Assembly (NCBI GenBank): GCA_016699165.1
Contig: CP064963.1
Location: 3,348,001-3,412,000 of the forward strand
Length of the DNA: 64,000 nucleotides
Reading direction: 5' to 3'
Origin: Candidatus Melainabacteria bacterium
Lineage (GTDB): Bacteria; Cyanobacteriota; Vampirovibrionia; Obscuribacterales; Obscuribacteraceae
Part shown: positions 56,799 through 64,000 of the stretch, piece after piece
Layout of the letters: each line of letters starts with the position of its first letter
Position numbering within the stretch: the first letter of the stretch is position 1
Notes under the pieces: model-generated
Database searches by the model: none
Seen by the model: only the letters and a program-made list of their open reading frames with translations
What the model was told of the DNA's origin: nothing
Position numbers and translations under genes: made by a program

Positions 56799-58244
56799 GT
56801 GGCCCGTACAAAAATTGTGGCGACTATCGGTCCATCCTGTCGGGATGTGGCTATCATGGAAAAAATGATTCTTAAGGGCATGGATATTGCTCGAATCAAT
56901 TGTTCGCATGCAGGGCACGGATTCATTCGCGATGTTGTCAAAGATATTCGCGAACTTGGAGAAAAGCTCAATCAGCCAGTGGGTATATTGCTTGACTTAT
57001 CTGGTCCCAAGCTGCGCACACGCAGATTGAAAAACAGTGAGCCGGTAAACTTGATTGAAGGCAGTCAATTCATTTTAACCAGTCGCAAAATCGATGGCGA
57101 CGATACCATAGTCAGTACCAGTTACGAACCTCTCTCGCGCGAAGTAAATCCTGGCGATACACTTTTGTTAGACGACGGTTTGCTTGAACTTCGTGTGATG
57201 GAAGTAAACGAAACAGACACTATCTGTAAAGTAATTACAGGCGGCATATTGAAAGATCATCAAGGTCTTAATATCCCTGGTGTTCGACTATCCATCCCTG
57301 CTTTGACTGATAAGGACAAAGAAGATCTTATTGTCGGCTTAGAGGCCGGAGTAGATTTTGTTGCTCTATCTTTTGTGCGTGATGCCAAAGATATTACTGA
57401 ACTAAAAGCGCTCACCGCAGACCACTGGCCTCAGCCGGTAATCATTGCCAAATTGGAAAAACCAGAGGCGATAGATCATTTAGATGAAATCATGGATGTG
57501 GCCGACGGAGTGATGATTGCTCGTGGCGATCTTGGTGTAGAATTGCCACCTGAGCGCGTTCCACCCATCCAAAAACTAATTACTCGCAAAGCTAACGTCA
57601 AAGGCAAGCCTGTTATCACCGCCACTCAAATGCTTGATTCGATGGTAGGCAATCCGCGTCCAACCAGAGCTGAAGCCTCAGATGTAGCTAATGCCATTTT
57701 TGATGGAACAGATGCAGTCATGCTTTCAGAAGAAACAGCCACAGGCAAATATCCTCTGCAAGCAGTAGAGATGATGGAGCGCATCGCCAACTCTGCAGAA
57801 GCAGCAATGGAAGACAAAGCGCTTAGCGAGCACGCTCTTGATACACCAGCCTACGCTATTGCTCACGCTGCCTGCGAAATGGCGCGTGATACCAAAGCGC
57901 GTTTTATAGTTACATTCACCAAGAGTGGTGCCACGGCCAGGCTCATTTCTCAGTTCCGCCCGCGCACGCCAATTATTGCGCTTACACAGCATCACCATGT
58001 GTATAACCAGTTATCGGTGCTCTGGGGCACTACGCCTATCATGCTAACTGAGGTGTCTGACTCTATCTCTACGCTCAAAATGGTCGAGCAGATTCTATTG
58101 CGCAAAGAGCTTGTTGCCATCAAGGACAATATTGTCATTACAGGCGGTCTGCCGCTGGCTGCGCGCGGTCCAGCCAACTTCGTCAAACTTTCGACTATCA
58201 CTCCCAAACTTCCCACTTCTGAGTGGGAATTGCGCGGTATTTAA
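56799..58244 (+). CDS. pyk: Pyruvate kinase
   Basis: This enzyme converts PEP and ADP to pyruvate and ATP. It contains RTKIVATIGPSCRDVAIMEK, ARINCSHAGH (usually MNFSHG), GILLDLSGPKLRT, DDGLLEL, KDKEDLIVGLEAGVDFVALS, IIAKLEKPEAI, GVMIARGDLGVELPPERVP, KPVITATQMLDSMV and RPTRAEASDVANAIFDGTDA. The C-terminal domain is shorter than in some homologues but has LISQFRPRTPIIALT. GTG 56799 has AGGGAG about ten bases upstream; the longer open frame overlaps the GH57 stop and lacks support. The last codons contain an exact hairpin TTCCCACT/AGTGGGAA, and a terminator follows. Confidence 0.95.
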   Translation: MARTKIVATIGPSCRDVAIMEKMILKGMDIARINCSHAGHGFIRDVVKDIRELGEKLNQPVGILLDLSGPKLRTRRLKNSEPVNLIEGSQFILTSRKIDGDDTIVSTSYEPLSREVNPGDTLLLDDGLLELRVMEVNETDTICKVITGGILKDHQGLNIPGVRLSIPALTDKDKEDLIVGLEAGVDFVALSFVRDAKDITELKALTADHWPQPVIIAKLEKPEAIDHLDEIMDVADGVMIARGDLGVELPPERVPPIQKLITRKANVKGKPVITATQMLDSMVGNPRPTRAEASDVANAIFDGTDAVMLSEETATGKYPLQAVEMMERIANSAEAAMEDKALSEHALDTPAYAIAHAACEMARDTKARFIVTFTKSGATARLISQFRPRTPIIALTQHHHVYNQLSVLWGTTPIMLTEVSDSISTLKMVEQILLRKELVAIKDNIVITGGLPLAARGPANFVKLSTITPKLPTSEWELRGI

Positions 58245-58257
58245 GCATAAAAAGAAG

Positions 58258-58281
58258 AATAGATAGATATATCTATCTATT
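58258..58281. repeat. Perfect 24-base palindrome after pyk
   Basis: AATAGATAGATA followed directly by TATCTATCTATT is an exact palindrome. It lies just before the terminator of the pyk gene and may form a cruciform or serve as a protein-binding site. Confidence 0.6.
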
Positions 58282-58284
58282 TAG

Positions 58285-58311
58285 AAACCCGTATTTCTTT
58301 ATGGGTTTTAC
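58285..58311 (+). terminator. Terminator after pyk
   Basis: AAACCCGTA and TATGGGTTT form a stem with one G-T wobble around an 8-base T-rich loop; the plus-strand tail is TTTTA. It lies about 40 bases after the pyk stop. Confidence 0.65.
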
Positions 58312-58382
58312 TAGACTTTGGTTTTATTAGGCTGCGCTAATATGGAATTTGAGGTCTTTTTTTTTCTATCGGAGAGTCCTGC

Positions 58383-59687
58383 ATGTTCACTAAAGTGAGG
58401 ACCTGTATCTCTAATTTTCTAGAAAAGCGCGCTTGCTATCGCGCTCTTATCTTACGTCTGAAAGCTCAGCAAAAACAAAGACAAAGAAAACAAATCGAGT
58501 ACATTCAGACTTGTAAGATGGATTTGTTTCAGCGTCTTGCTGTACGCCAAGAACGCTTTACTGTAATGGCAAAGCTCTTTCGTAATCATAAAAATGAGCA
58601 TCAGTTGCCCCCTGGTCTAATGATAGGGGTAGTGAATAATTTAGGTTGTTTGCCGTTTACATTGTCTGCACTTTCAAATCACAGACACCATGAAGTTCGA
58701 ATTGCAATTGCTGAAAATCCAGTTACACCTGATTCGGTTATGACCCGTTTGGCTTTTGATGAGCATCCAGATGTACGATTTGCAGTGGCTGAAAGTTATA
58801 ACACATCAGAGACTGTGCTCAAATTTCTAATAGAAGATGAAAATCCCTATGTGGCAAATCGTGCGCAAAAAACGATGGACCATATCAACGGAACCGCAAC
58901 CGCATTTGAGAGTACAAATGAATTCCTGGTGGCAGAAGTCTCGCGCGTACGTCGAGTGCTTGTGGTGGAAGATAACCCCACCCTTCGCGACGTGACTGTC
59001 AGACAGCTCAAAATGCTAGGTTTTGAAGCGTCTGCAAGTCAAAATGGAAAAGAGGCTCTGCTCAAGCTTTCGCAAGAGAAATTTGGACTGGTGCTTATGG
59101 ATTGTTTGATGCCAATTATGGACGGTTTTGAAGCTACCATGGCGTTACGAAACACCGAAACAGGTACTCAATCGCATATTCCGGTCATCGCTCTTACTGC
59201 TCGTGTCATGGCTGGCGACAAAGAGCGATGTCTGGCATCGGGAATGGACGGATATTTAGAGAAGCCAGTCGCGCTTGATGAATTGAGAAAAATTCTTTCT
59301 TATTGGTTCGAGCAAGATGCTAAAGAAAAGGCGTACAAAGAGGAAATCCGAAGCTCGGTCAGCAATCTCATAGATATAGAAAAACTGGTGGAGATTCATG
59401 GAAATCAGCCGCTAGAGCAACTTTTAGGCATGCTGAAAAATGGCGTTCGCGAAATAGTGTCACGTTTGTCCGACACAATATATGAGCGCAATCGCATTGA
59501 ATTGCCGAGATTGGCGCACGAACTCAAAGGCTACGCCGGAGTTATGGCATGCAAGAATCTAGAAGATGCATCGCTATCGCTAGAAATTGCTGCCCTGAAG
59601 CAGGAAGAAAACTCGATAATGAAGTGTTATCGCAATATTCTTGAGCTGGTAGAACAACTCGAAAACAAAAGCGCAGTTAGAATTTAG
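58383..59687 (+). CDS. Response-regulator protein with HEAT-like repeats, receiver and Hpt domains
   Basis: This is a 434-residue cytoplasmic phosphorelay protein. N-terminal residues 1-60 are basic and helical. Residues 75-165 contain repeats such as HHEVRIAIAENPVTPDSVMT and HPDVRFAVAESYNTSETVLK, similar to HEAT/variant Leu-rich repeats. A receiver domain occupies residues 195-315: LVVEDNPTLRD, LVLMDCLMPIMDGFEATMA (phospho-acceptor Asp) and IALTAR with DGYLEKPVALDEL. The end is an Hpt domain with the phospho-His in PRLAHELKGYAGVMACKN. It lacks a DNA-binding or enzymatic output, so it probably relays phosphate to an unlinked partner. Confidence 0.85.
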   Translation: MFTKVRTCISNFLEKRACYRALILRLKAQQKQRQRKQIEYIQTCKMDLFQRLAVRQERFTVMAKLFRNHKNEHQLPPGLMIGVVNNLGCLPFTLSALSNHRHHEVRIAIAENPVTPDSVMTRLAFDEHPDVRFAVAESYNTSETVLKFLIEDENPYVANRAQKTMDHINGTATAFESTNEFLVAEVSRVRRVLVVEDNPTLRDVTVRQLKMLGFEASASQNGKEALLKLSQEKFGLVLMDCLMPIMDGFEATMALRNTETGTQSHIPVIALTARVMAGDKERCLASGMDGYLEKPVALDELRKILSYWFEQDAKEKAYKEEIRSSVSNLIDIEKLVEIHGNQPLEQLLGMLKNGVREIVSRLSDTIYERNRIELPRLAHELKGYAGVMACKNLEDASLSLEIAALKQEENSIMKCYRNILELVEQLENKSAVRI

Positions 59688-59742
59688 TCCAGACTGTATC
59701 CAAAAAAACAAACCTCTAATGGATGGCCGACTCGCCTCCCAT

Positions 59743-61113
59743 TTAGGAGCACATCTCTTTGCAGATATCGCCCTCAATAGCAGGTTTACTCTTTTCGCCG
59801 ATGCCGGTACCTTTCACTTCACCATTGGTTTCGGGCAGAAAGTTGGCTGCTACAAAACCGATTGCATAAACTATTGCCACTGTAGCGCTTGCCATTGCGT
59901 AAGAGCCTTGATACATGGCAATTAATTGGCCTCCTCCAACTGCAATTAATGCTGCAAAAATACGCCCTGCTGAAAATGTAAAACCAGATGCGGTGCCAAG
60001 TACATTGGTGGCAAAGGCTTCTGGAATATAAATGCACAAAAAGGTGAATTGCAGCCCTACCGTAAGACCAATGAGGGCTATAAGAGCCAGCAAGGGCAGA
60101 CAGAAAGATTTGATCATCACAAACATAACTATCACTGCAAGCATGCAACCGCCAAATGCAAACCGAATTGTATTGCGTCTTCCAAGCCAGTTAAGAAAGA
60201 GCGGTGTGGAGATTGCTCCGATGATGCTGCCGAGACTCAGCACATTAGTGGCCATACTTCGCTCGCCTATAGCTAGCTCACCAGTGAGCTGGTTTATCCA
60301 GGGCGATATCCATGAAACGCAAGACCAGTAGCCGATGATGGCTGAACTTGCAATACAAAATAGCGCGATAATAGTGGTTCTGTATTCAGTTGAAAATAGT
60401 TGTTTGAATGGCGACTGTAAATAGCGTGACTCTGATTCAGTGAGGTCTTTTGGATTTTTGTTTTTGAGCAATTCTTTGTGATTGCGCATAGCCTCAAAAG
60501 AATCAGGCTCTTTGAGCGTGTATCTAATATAGAGTGTCGCCAGTGCAGGCAACATACCTATTACAAACAACCAGCGCCAGCCGTGACCTCCAACCATCAA
60601 ATTGGCGCAGGAAGCAAGCACGAGCCCAACACTGAAAGATGTGTCCAGCCAGGCAGTTGCCCAGATGCGCTGTTTCTTTTGTTTCCAGTATTCACTTACA
60701 ATTACTGTACCTAAGCTGATTTCGCCTCCAACACCCATTCCGACAAAAAATCTATATATGGCCATTTCCCACCAACTGTGGCTTGTCGCACAAAGTCCAG
60801 TGAATATTGCATAAACAAGAATGGTGAATGCCATCGTTTTAGCACGACCAATCCTGTCTGCTACTACACCAAATATGGTGCCACCAATTGCCCAGCCCAG
60901 CATGAATGATGCCAGTATCAATGAGCCGTACCAACCGATCGCGGCATCATTTTTTGAATTGATCAATTCTGAAATCGCCGGATAAAGTACTATAAAAAAG
61001 ATGGTTGCATCCATCGCATCGAAACATTCGCCAAGATATCCAGCCGCCCAAGCGTGCCACTTGCTCATGTCTTTTTTGCCGGCTTTTGCGCCAAAGCTAA
61101 GACTGGTTGTCAT
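59743..61113 (-). CDS. MFS transporter, organic acid / sugar symporter type
   Basis: This is a 456-residue inner-membrane transporter with about 12 helices. Family hallmarks are GYLGECFDAMDATIFFIVLY in helix 1, GWAIGGTIFGVVADRIGRAK after helix 2, YRFFVGMGVGGEISLGTVIV and WISPWINQLTGELAIG, which match the aromatic/organic acid and sialic-acid-like MFS groups. The ATG at 61113 has AGGAGG nine bases upstream; a TTG three codons before is less likely. The C-terminus is cytoplasmic. Substrate unknown. It converges with the phosphorelay gene and has no partner in its own operon. Confidence 0.88.
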   Translation of the reverse strand: MTTSLSFGAKAGKKDMSKWHAWAAGYLGECFDAMDATIFFIVLYPAISELINSKNDAAIGWYGSLILASFMLGWAIGGTIFGVVADRIGRAKTMAFTILVYAIFTGLCATSHSWWEMAIYRFFVGMGVGGEISLGTVIVSEYWKQKKQRIWATAWLDTSFSVGLVLASCANLMVGGHGWRWLFVIGMLPALATLYIRYTLKEPDSFEAMRNHKELLKNKNPKDLTESESRYLQSPFKQLFSTEYRTTIIALFCIASSAIIGYWSCVSWISPWINQLTGELAIGERSMATNVLSLGSIIGAISTPLFLNWLGRRNTIRFAFGGCMLAVIVMFVMIKSFCLPLLALIALIGLTVGLQFTFLCIYIPEAFATNVLGTASGFTFSAGRIFAALIAVGGGQLIAMYQGSYAMASATVAIVYAIGFVAANFLPETNGEVKGTGIGEKSKPAIEGDICKEMCS

Positions 61114-61214
61114 TTCTGGCAACCTCCTATTTATAATTTTTCGCCAATTATGTTGAACGCCTCAAACACTATAAGCGCAAAAAGAGTTGTCAAGCAAGTG
61201 AATTCTTCGTGGAA

Positions 61215-61577
61215 TCACCAGCGATTTTCATTAGTTAGACATTCTTGAAAATATTTATTGTCTTTCTCGTTGAGCTTGAGTCGTTTGAATCCTGGCCAGT
61301 TTGGTATTTCTTCAAGAGCTTGGTTCCATACTTTGGCGCAATATTCTGGATTTATCTCGTGAGCGGCAAAGGTCAATCCTTTGTGCAATAAAGAGCGACC
61401 AACCCATAGTGTTTGTAGTTTATCTGAACCATCAGGCGTGATGTTGTCGGGACGTTCATCGAACCAGATGAAATAATCGGCTAAGCTATTGAACATTGGT
61501 TCTAGCGAATCATCAAAGACCAAAGCGTCGACGAGTTCTTTATCTCTTTCTGAAAATAATGGTTCATTTTGAGTCAC
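61215..61577 (-). CDS. Tandem paralogue 2, putative immunity protein
   Basis: This is a 120-residue soluble protein, about 70% identical by eye to the next gene upstream. It starts at GTG 61577 with the sequence MTQNEPLFSERDKELVDALV. The conserved block LWVGRSLLHKGLTFA followed by WNQALEEIPNWPGFKRLKLN near residues 60-105 is shared almost exactly with its paralogue. The family is not recognised. A row of paralogous small soluble proteins downstream of a large putative effector suggests immunity proteins, but this is an inference. Confidence 0.6.
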   Translation of the reverse strand: MTQNEPLFSERDKELVDALVFDDSLEPMFNSLADYFIWFDERPDNITPDGSDKLQTLWVGRSLLHKGLTFAAHEINPEYCAKVWNQALEEIPNWPGFKRLKLNEKDNKYFQECLTNENRW

Positions 61578-61659
61578 GAGTTAACTTCTTTATTGCATGT
61601 TTGAGACCCTCGATTAGGGCTCGATCCTTTTCTATAAATAACGGAGCAATCTGCGGCAT
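61564..61659 (-). pseudogene. N-terminal remnant of a third immunity paralogue
   Basis: A 31-codon frame from ATG 61659 encodes MPQIAPLFIEKDRALIEGLK and stops after about 11 more codons. It aligns with the start of both neighbours (M-x-Q-x-x-P-L-F-x-E-x-D-x-x-L-x-x-x-L). It overlaps the GTG start of the 61215 gene in another frame. It is either a truncated third copy left by deletion between tandem repeats or a small translated leader coupled to the next gene. Confidence 0.55.
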
Positions 61660-61684
61660 TGGTTATCTCAGCTGTGGAGCTATT

Positions 61685-62047
61685 CTACCAGCGATTTACC
61701 TTGGCTAGACATTTTTGAAAAAGCTCATTGTCTTTCTCGTTGAGCTTAAGTCGTTTGAATCCAGGCCAGTTTGGTATTTCTTCAAGAGCTCGGTTCCACA
61801 TGGTAGCGCAATACTCTGGATTAATTGGATGATGCGCAAACGTCAGGCCTTTGTGCAGCAATGAACGGCCAACCCAAAGGCTCTCTAGCTTATCTTCTCC
61901 TTCAATTGAAAAATTGGATGGCAGCTCATCAAGCCAAATAAAATAATCAGCTAGGTCATTGAATTTTGGTTTTAACGAAGGATCGTAAATTAAGGCATCA
62001 ATGAGCCTCTTATCTCTTTCTGAAAATAATGGTTCGTTTTGAGTCAT
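61685..62047 (-). CDS. Tandem paralogue 1, putative immunity protein
   Basis: This is a 120-residue protein starting three bases after the 523-residue gene, ATG 62047. It begins MTQNEPLFSERDKRLIDAL, and continues with NDLADYFIWLDELPSNF, LWVGRSLLHKGLTFAHHPIN and WNRALEEIPNWPGFKRLKLN. It shares its whole length with the following paralogue, diverging mostly in the middle. Tight packing implies co-expression and co-dependence with the large gene. No known fold was recognised. The proposed role is neutralising the C-terminal domain of the large protein. Confidence 0.65.
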   Translation of the reverse strand: MTQNEPLFSERDKRLIDALIYDPSLKPKFNDLADYFIWLDELPSNFSIEGEDKLESLWVGRSLLHKGLTFAHHPINPEYCATMWNRALEEIPNWPGFKRLKLNEKDNELFQKCLAKVNRW

Positions 62048-62050
62048 AAT

Positions 62051-63622
62051 CTACCTGCTAATTTTAATAGTGATGTTGATTTTATCGCCGAAAGTTTCGT
62101 AACTATAAGAGACAGGTTTCAAGCCGAGTTGTTTTAAAGCTTTTGCAGTCATTTTAGCCACTAGTGTTTCTTCCGGTCGTGCCCCATTGCAGATGGCTTG
62201 CACGCTTTCCTCATTTATTACATTTTTGAGAATGATTTTTTCTTTCGGTAAAATCTGATGTCCTTTAAGCGCTTCCGATAGGAAGTGAGCTCCAGCACCA
62301 TCGGGCAATTCTCCTTTGTTTATGTACTTTAGAATTAAAATTCCATCGGGTGCTACTTTGGCATGAAACCAAGCCATATCATCATCTGGAATTGAAGCTT
62401 GGATTGAAAACTCATCTTTGTCGAGCTTCATTTTGGGTAGTTCAAAACGTTTAAGACCAATTGAAGCAAGTTCTCCATCAGTCAAATTTTTTAGTTTCTC
62501 AACGCCTCCAAAGACTTCCATTTCAGCCTCGTTCAAAATTTTATTCTTACCTGGAGCTAGGAAGAGAGGCTTCTTTGTTGGAGTGTATTCTCCTGATCTG
62601 CCTATCATTTTCAAAAAGTGTTCTGATTTCTTGGCTGATTCAGACAATTCACTGCCAAATTTGATTTTGCCCCCACCAGGTAAAGCGTATTCTGGTTGGA
62701 GCATGCCATCAATTGTGGTGGCAATGGTTTTGATTGCTTTTTTTACAGTCTCGCCTTTTTTGATGCCATGCTTAAGGGCTTGCTCGCTTACTGTGTCGAG
62801 CACTTCGGTAAAAGTTTTTGCTTTGGAAATAGCACCTTTTGCACCCATTCCAAACAAGCTATTTCCAATCAGTTCAGTTGCTATTTGAGATTTTAGTCTT
62901 TCTTGTTCGAATGGTGGCAACTCGCTCCATCTCTCATTTAGAACACTTCCAACCATGGCAAGATCGCGAAACGGTTTTGAATAATCACCACTTGCGCCAA
63001 GTTCATTCAAATAGACTTCACTTGCCTGAAATAATCTTACTCCACTGACTATGGTTTCGCCGATTGACTGTCCAAATTCTGCTCCCATTTGCCCTGTGCG
63101 CTCGTTATCACCAAGAATCAGCGCAGCACCAAAATCTGCAATCTTTGCAAAGCCTTCGGCTATGTGACCGACGCCTTCAACTGTCCCGACCAAACTACCC
63201 AAGGCTCGTTGTCTTTGTTCGAGCAGGTATTGATCAACTCCTGCACTAAGGGCAAGACCAATGATTTCGATTTGTTTTTCCAGGGGGACATCTGCAATTT
63301 TACGAAAAGCCTGCATTTCACTTTCAATCGAATCTGTTTTTTCTACTCGCCCGTGAAGAGTTAGAGTTTTGGTTTCATTTTTGGGACGTTCGGCGATAAC
63401 TTGTTCTTTGCCTTTTGGATCCAGCGCTACTATCTGGATACTTTCCATATCATTTCCCCCGGCACTGCCGCTGTGCTTATTGGGGTTAAGATTTAGTGCA
63501 AGTTCGATATCAGATTTTGCAGACAATCGTGCTTCTTGAGCGTCAGGCGTTTTGATTGCAGTCTTCTCGGTCTGTTCGAGCCCGGCTTTATCATTTGATT
63601 CGTTCTGCTCGTTGGACGACAT
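62051..63622 (-). CDS. Large soluble protein, putative polymorphic-toxin-like effector
   Basis: This is a 523-residue protein without a signal peptide. The N-terminus (about 95 residues) is hydrophilic and disordered. The middle (about 95-300) is helical, with a Gly/Ala-rich stretch (GTVEGVGHIAEGFAKIADFG). The C-terminal 150 residues have a different character (FSIQASIPDDDMAWFHAKVA, GILILKYINKGELPDGAGA, then KINITIKIS) and may be a separate domain, as in polymorphic toxins where the variable toxin part lies at the end. No catalytic motif or family was recognised. It is followed by two paralogous small genes. The effector call is inferred from architecture and context. Confidence 0.5.
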   Translation of the reverse strand: MSSNEQNESNDKAGLEQTEKTAIKTPDAQEARLSAKSDIELALNLNPNKHSGSAGGNDMESIQIVALDPKGKEQVIAERPKNETKTLTLHGRVEKTDSIESEMQAFRKIADVPLEKQIEIIGLALSAGVDQYLLEQRQRALGSLVGTVEGVGHIAEGFAKIADFGAALILGDNERTGQMGAEFGQSIGETIVSGVRLFQASEVYLNELGASGDYSKPFRDLAMVGSVLNERWSELPPFEQERLKSQIATELIGNSLFGMGAKGAISKAKTFTEVLDTVSEQALKHGIKKGETVKKAIKTIATTIDGMLQPEYALPGGGKIKFGSELSESAKKSEHFLKMIGRSGEYTPTKKPLFLAPGKNKILNEAEMEVFGGVEKLKNLTDGELASIGLKRFELPKMKLDKDEFSIQASIPDDDMAWFHAKVAPDGILILKYINKGELPDGAGAHFLSEALKGHQILPKEKIILKNVINEESVQAICNGARPEETLVAKMTAKALKQLGLKPVSYSYETFGDKINITIKISR

Positions 63623-63674
63623 CTATTTGGCACCTCTATCAAATTACTTTTGATATTCCCGGCGCAAAATAGTT

Positions 63675-64000
63675 TTAGCTTTTATGAACCAAATAGCCGC
63701 ATACAGGGTCATTTTTGAGCATATATTTTTCACGCGTTACTTTGACGCCCAAAAGACTTTCCATCAGTTGTGGCTCAAGTGCGCAGACTTGTCTGTATTT
63801 TTTTGCCACATCGTGCACGGCACAATGGCGTTGGAAGATGAAGTAATTGCCGTCTGGCAGTATTTCCCATTCGGTCATATAACCGTCTTCTGAGAAGATT
63901 TTAGAAACCTCACGCACGCGTTCGTCCAAACTTTTGTCTTCTATTCGTGGAGTAAGAGTGCTTAGACGTTTTTTATTACGTATGGTGAGAAGATTTAAAA
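63675..64000 (-). CDS. SufR/DeoR-like regulator, C-terminal part
   Basis: This frame is open to the right edge, so the start lies outside the window. The visible part matches the C-terminal ligand domain of SufR-type winged-helix regulators: RLSTLTPRIEDKSLDERVRE, GYMTEWEILPDGNYFIFQRH, then CAVHDVAKKYRQVC, LMESLLGVKVTREK and DPVCGYLV. Three Cys with spacings like those that hold the Fe-S cluster in SufR are present; a fourth Cys at the usual position is replaced by Lys. In Cyanobacteria SufR represses the suf Fe-S assembly genes. Whether this one still binds a cluster is not known. Confidence 0.75.
   Translation of the reverse strand, partial: LNLLTIRNKKRLSTLTPRIEDKSLDERVREVSKIFSEDGYMTEWEILPDGNYFIFQRHCAVHDVAKKYRQVCALEPQLMESLLGVKVTREKYMLKNDPVCGYLVHKS

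Noticed and set aside
63089..63364. Plus-strand frame (91 codons) opposite the putative effector
   Set aside because: No ribosome site or known domain, and the opposite strand gene is continuous across it.

Overview
The window looks like part of the chromosome of a non-photosynthetic relative of the Cyanobacteria, most likely Obscuribacterales within Melainabacteria/Vampirovibrionia. This is inferred from several features together: a single-domain RRM RNA-binding protein of the cyanobacterial type, an outer-membrane (Gram-negative) cell plan (KdsA, lipoproteins, Sec signal peptides, Spy-like periplasmic proteins), a nuoABCDHIJK operon, many TPR and low-complexity secreted proteins, no photosynthesis gene, and moderate GC. 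No rRNA, CRISPR, transposase or convincing tRNA was seen.

Left part (1-20.8 kb). After the 3' end of a PEP-utilising enzyme come two exported proteins and a candidate structured RNA. A long leftward gene run (13.1 to 2.8 kb) encodes two Gly-rich exported proteins, a large lipoprotein, a PrgI/VirB3-like protein, a VirB4-like ATPase and two small membrane proteins. It continues without a clear break into the riboflavin genes ribE, ribBA and ribH. The divergent rightward run (13.5 to 20.8 kb) encodes two TPR proteins, two membrane proteins, a protein with a VirB10-like sequence pattern, the flavin prenyltransferase UbiX and RimM. Together they look like a reduced or divergent type IV secretion-like envelope machine mixed with flavin genes.

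Middle part (20.8-46.9 kb). It holds a GT20 trehalose/glucosylglycerol-phosphate synthase, the RRM protein, the leftward nuoA-K block (with unusual low-complexity tails and an extended NuoK), RNase III, a ribosomal protein S1 gene broken by a one-base frameshift, an acetyl-CoA hydrolase/transferase, a cell-wall peptidase-like protein, a higBA toxin-antitoxin pair, a GAF-GAF-HD-GYP protein, a MoxR/DUF58/DUF4350/DUF4129 cassette, a metallopeptidase-like gene and a PxpA-like gene.

Right part (46.9-64 kb). It holds a TPR/Pro-rich exported protein, an ECF sigma factor/anti-sigma/Spy-like sensor operon with a candidate autoregulatory promoter, an aspartyl protease-TPR gene split by a second one-base frameshift, kdsA, a GH57 branching-enzyme-like protein followed by pyruvate kinase, a receiver-Hpt signalling protein, an MFS transporter, and what looks like an undescribed effector-immunity locus: a 523-residue protein followed by two tandem paralogous 120-residue proteins plus the N-terminal remnant of a third. 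A SufR/DeoR-like regulator runs off the right edge.

Both frameshifts fall at short homopolymers and would be repaired by one extra base, so assembly error is as likely as real mutation or recoding.
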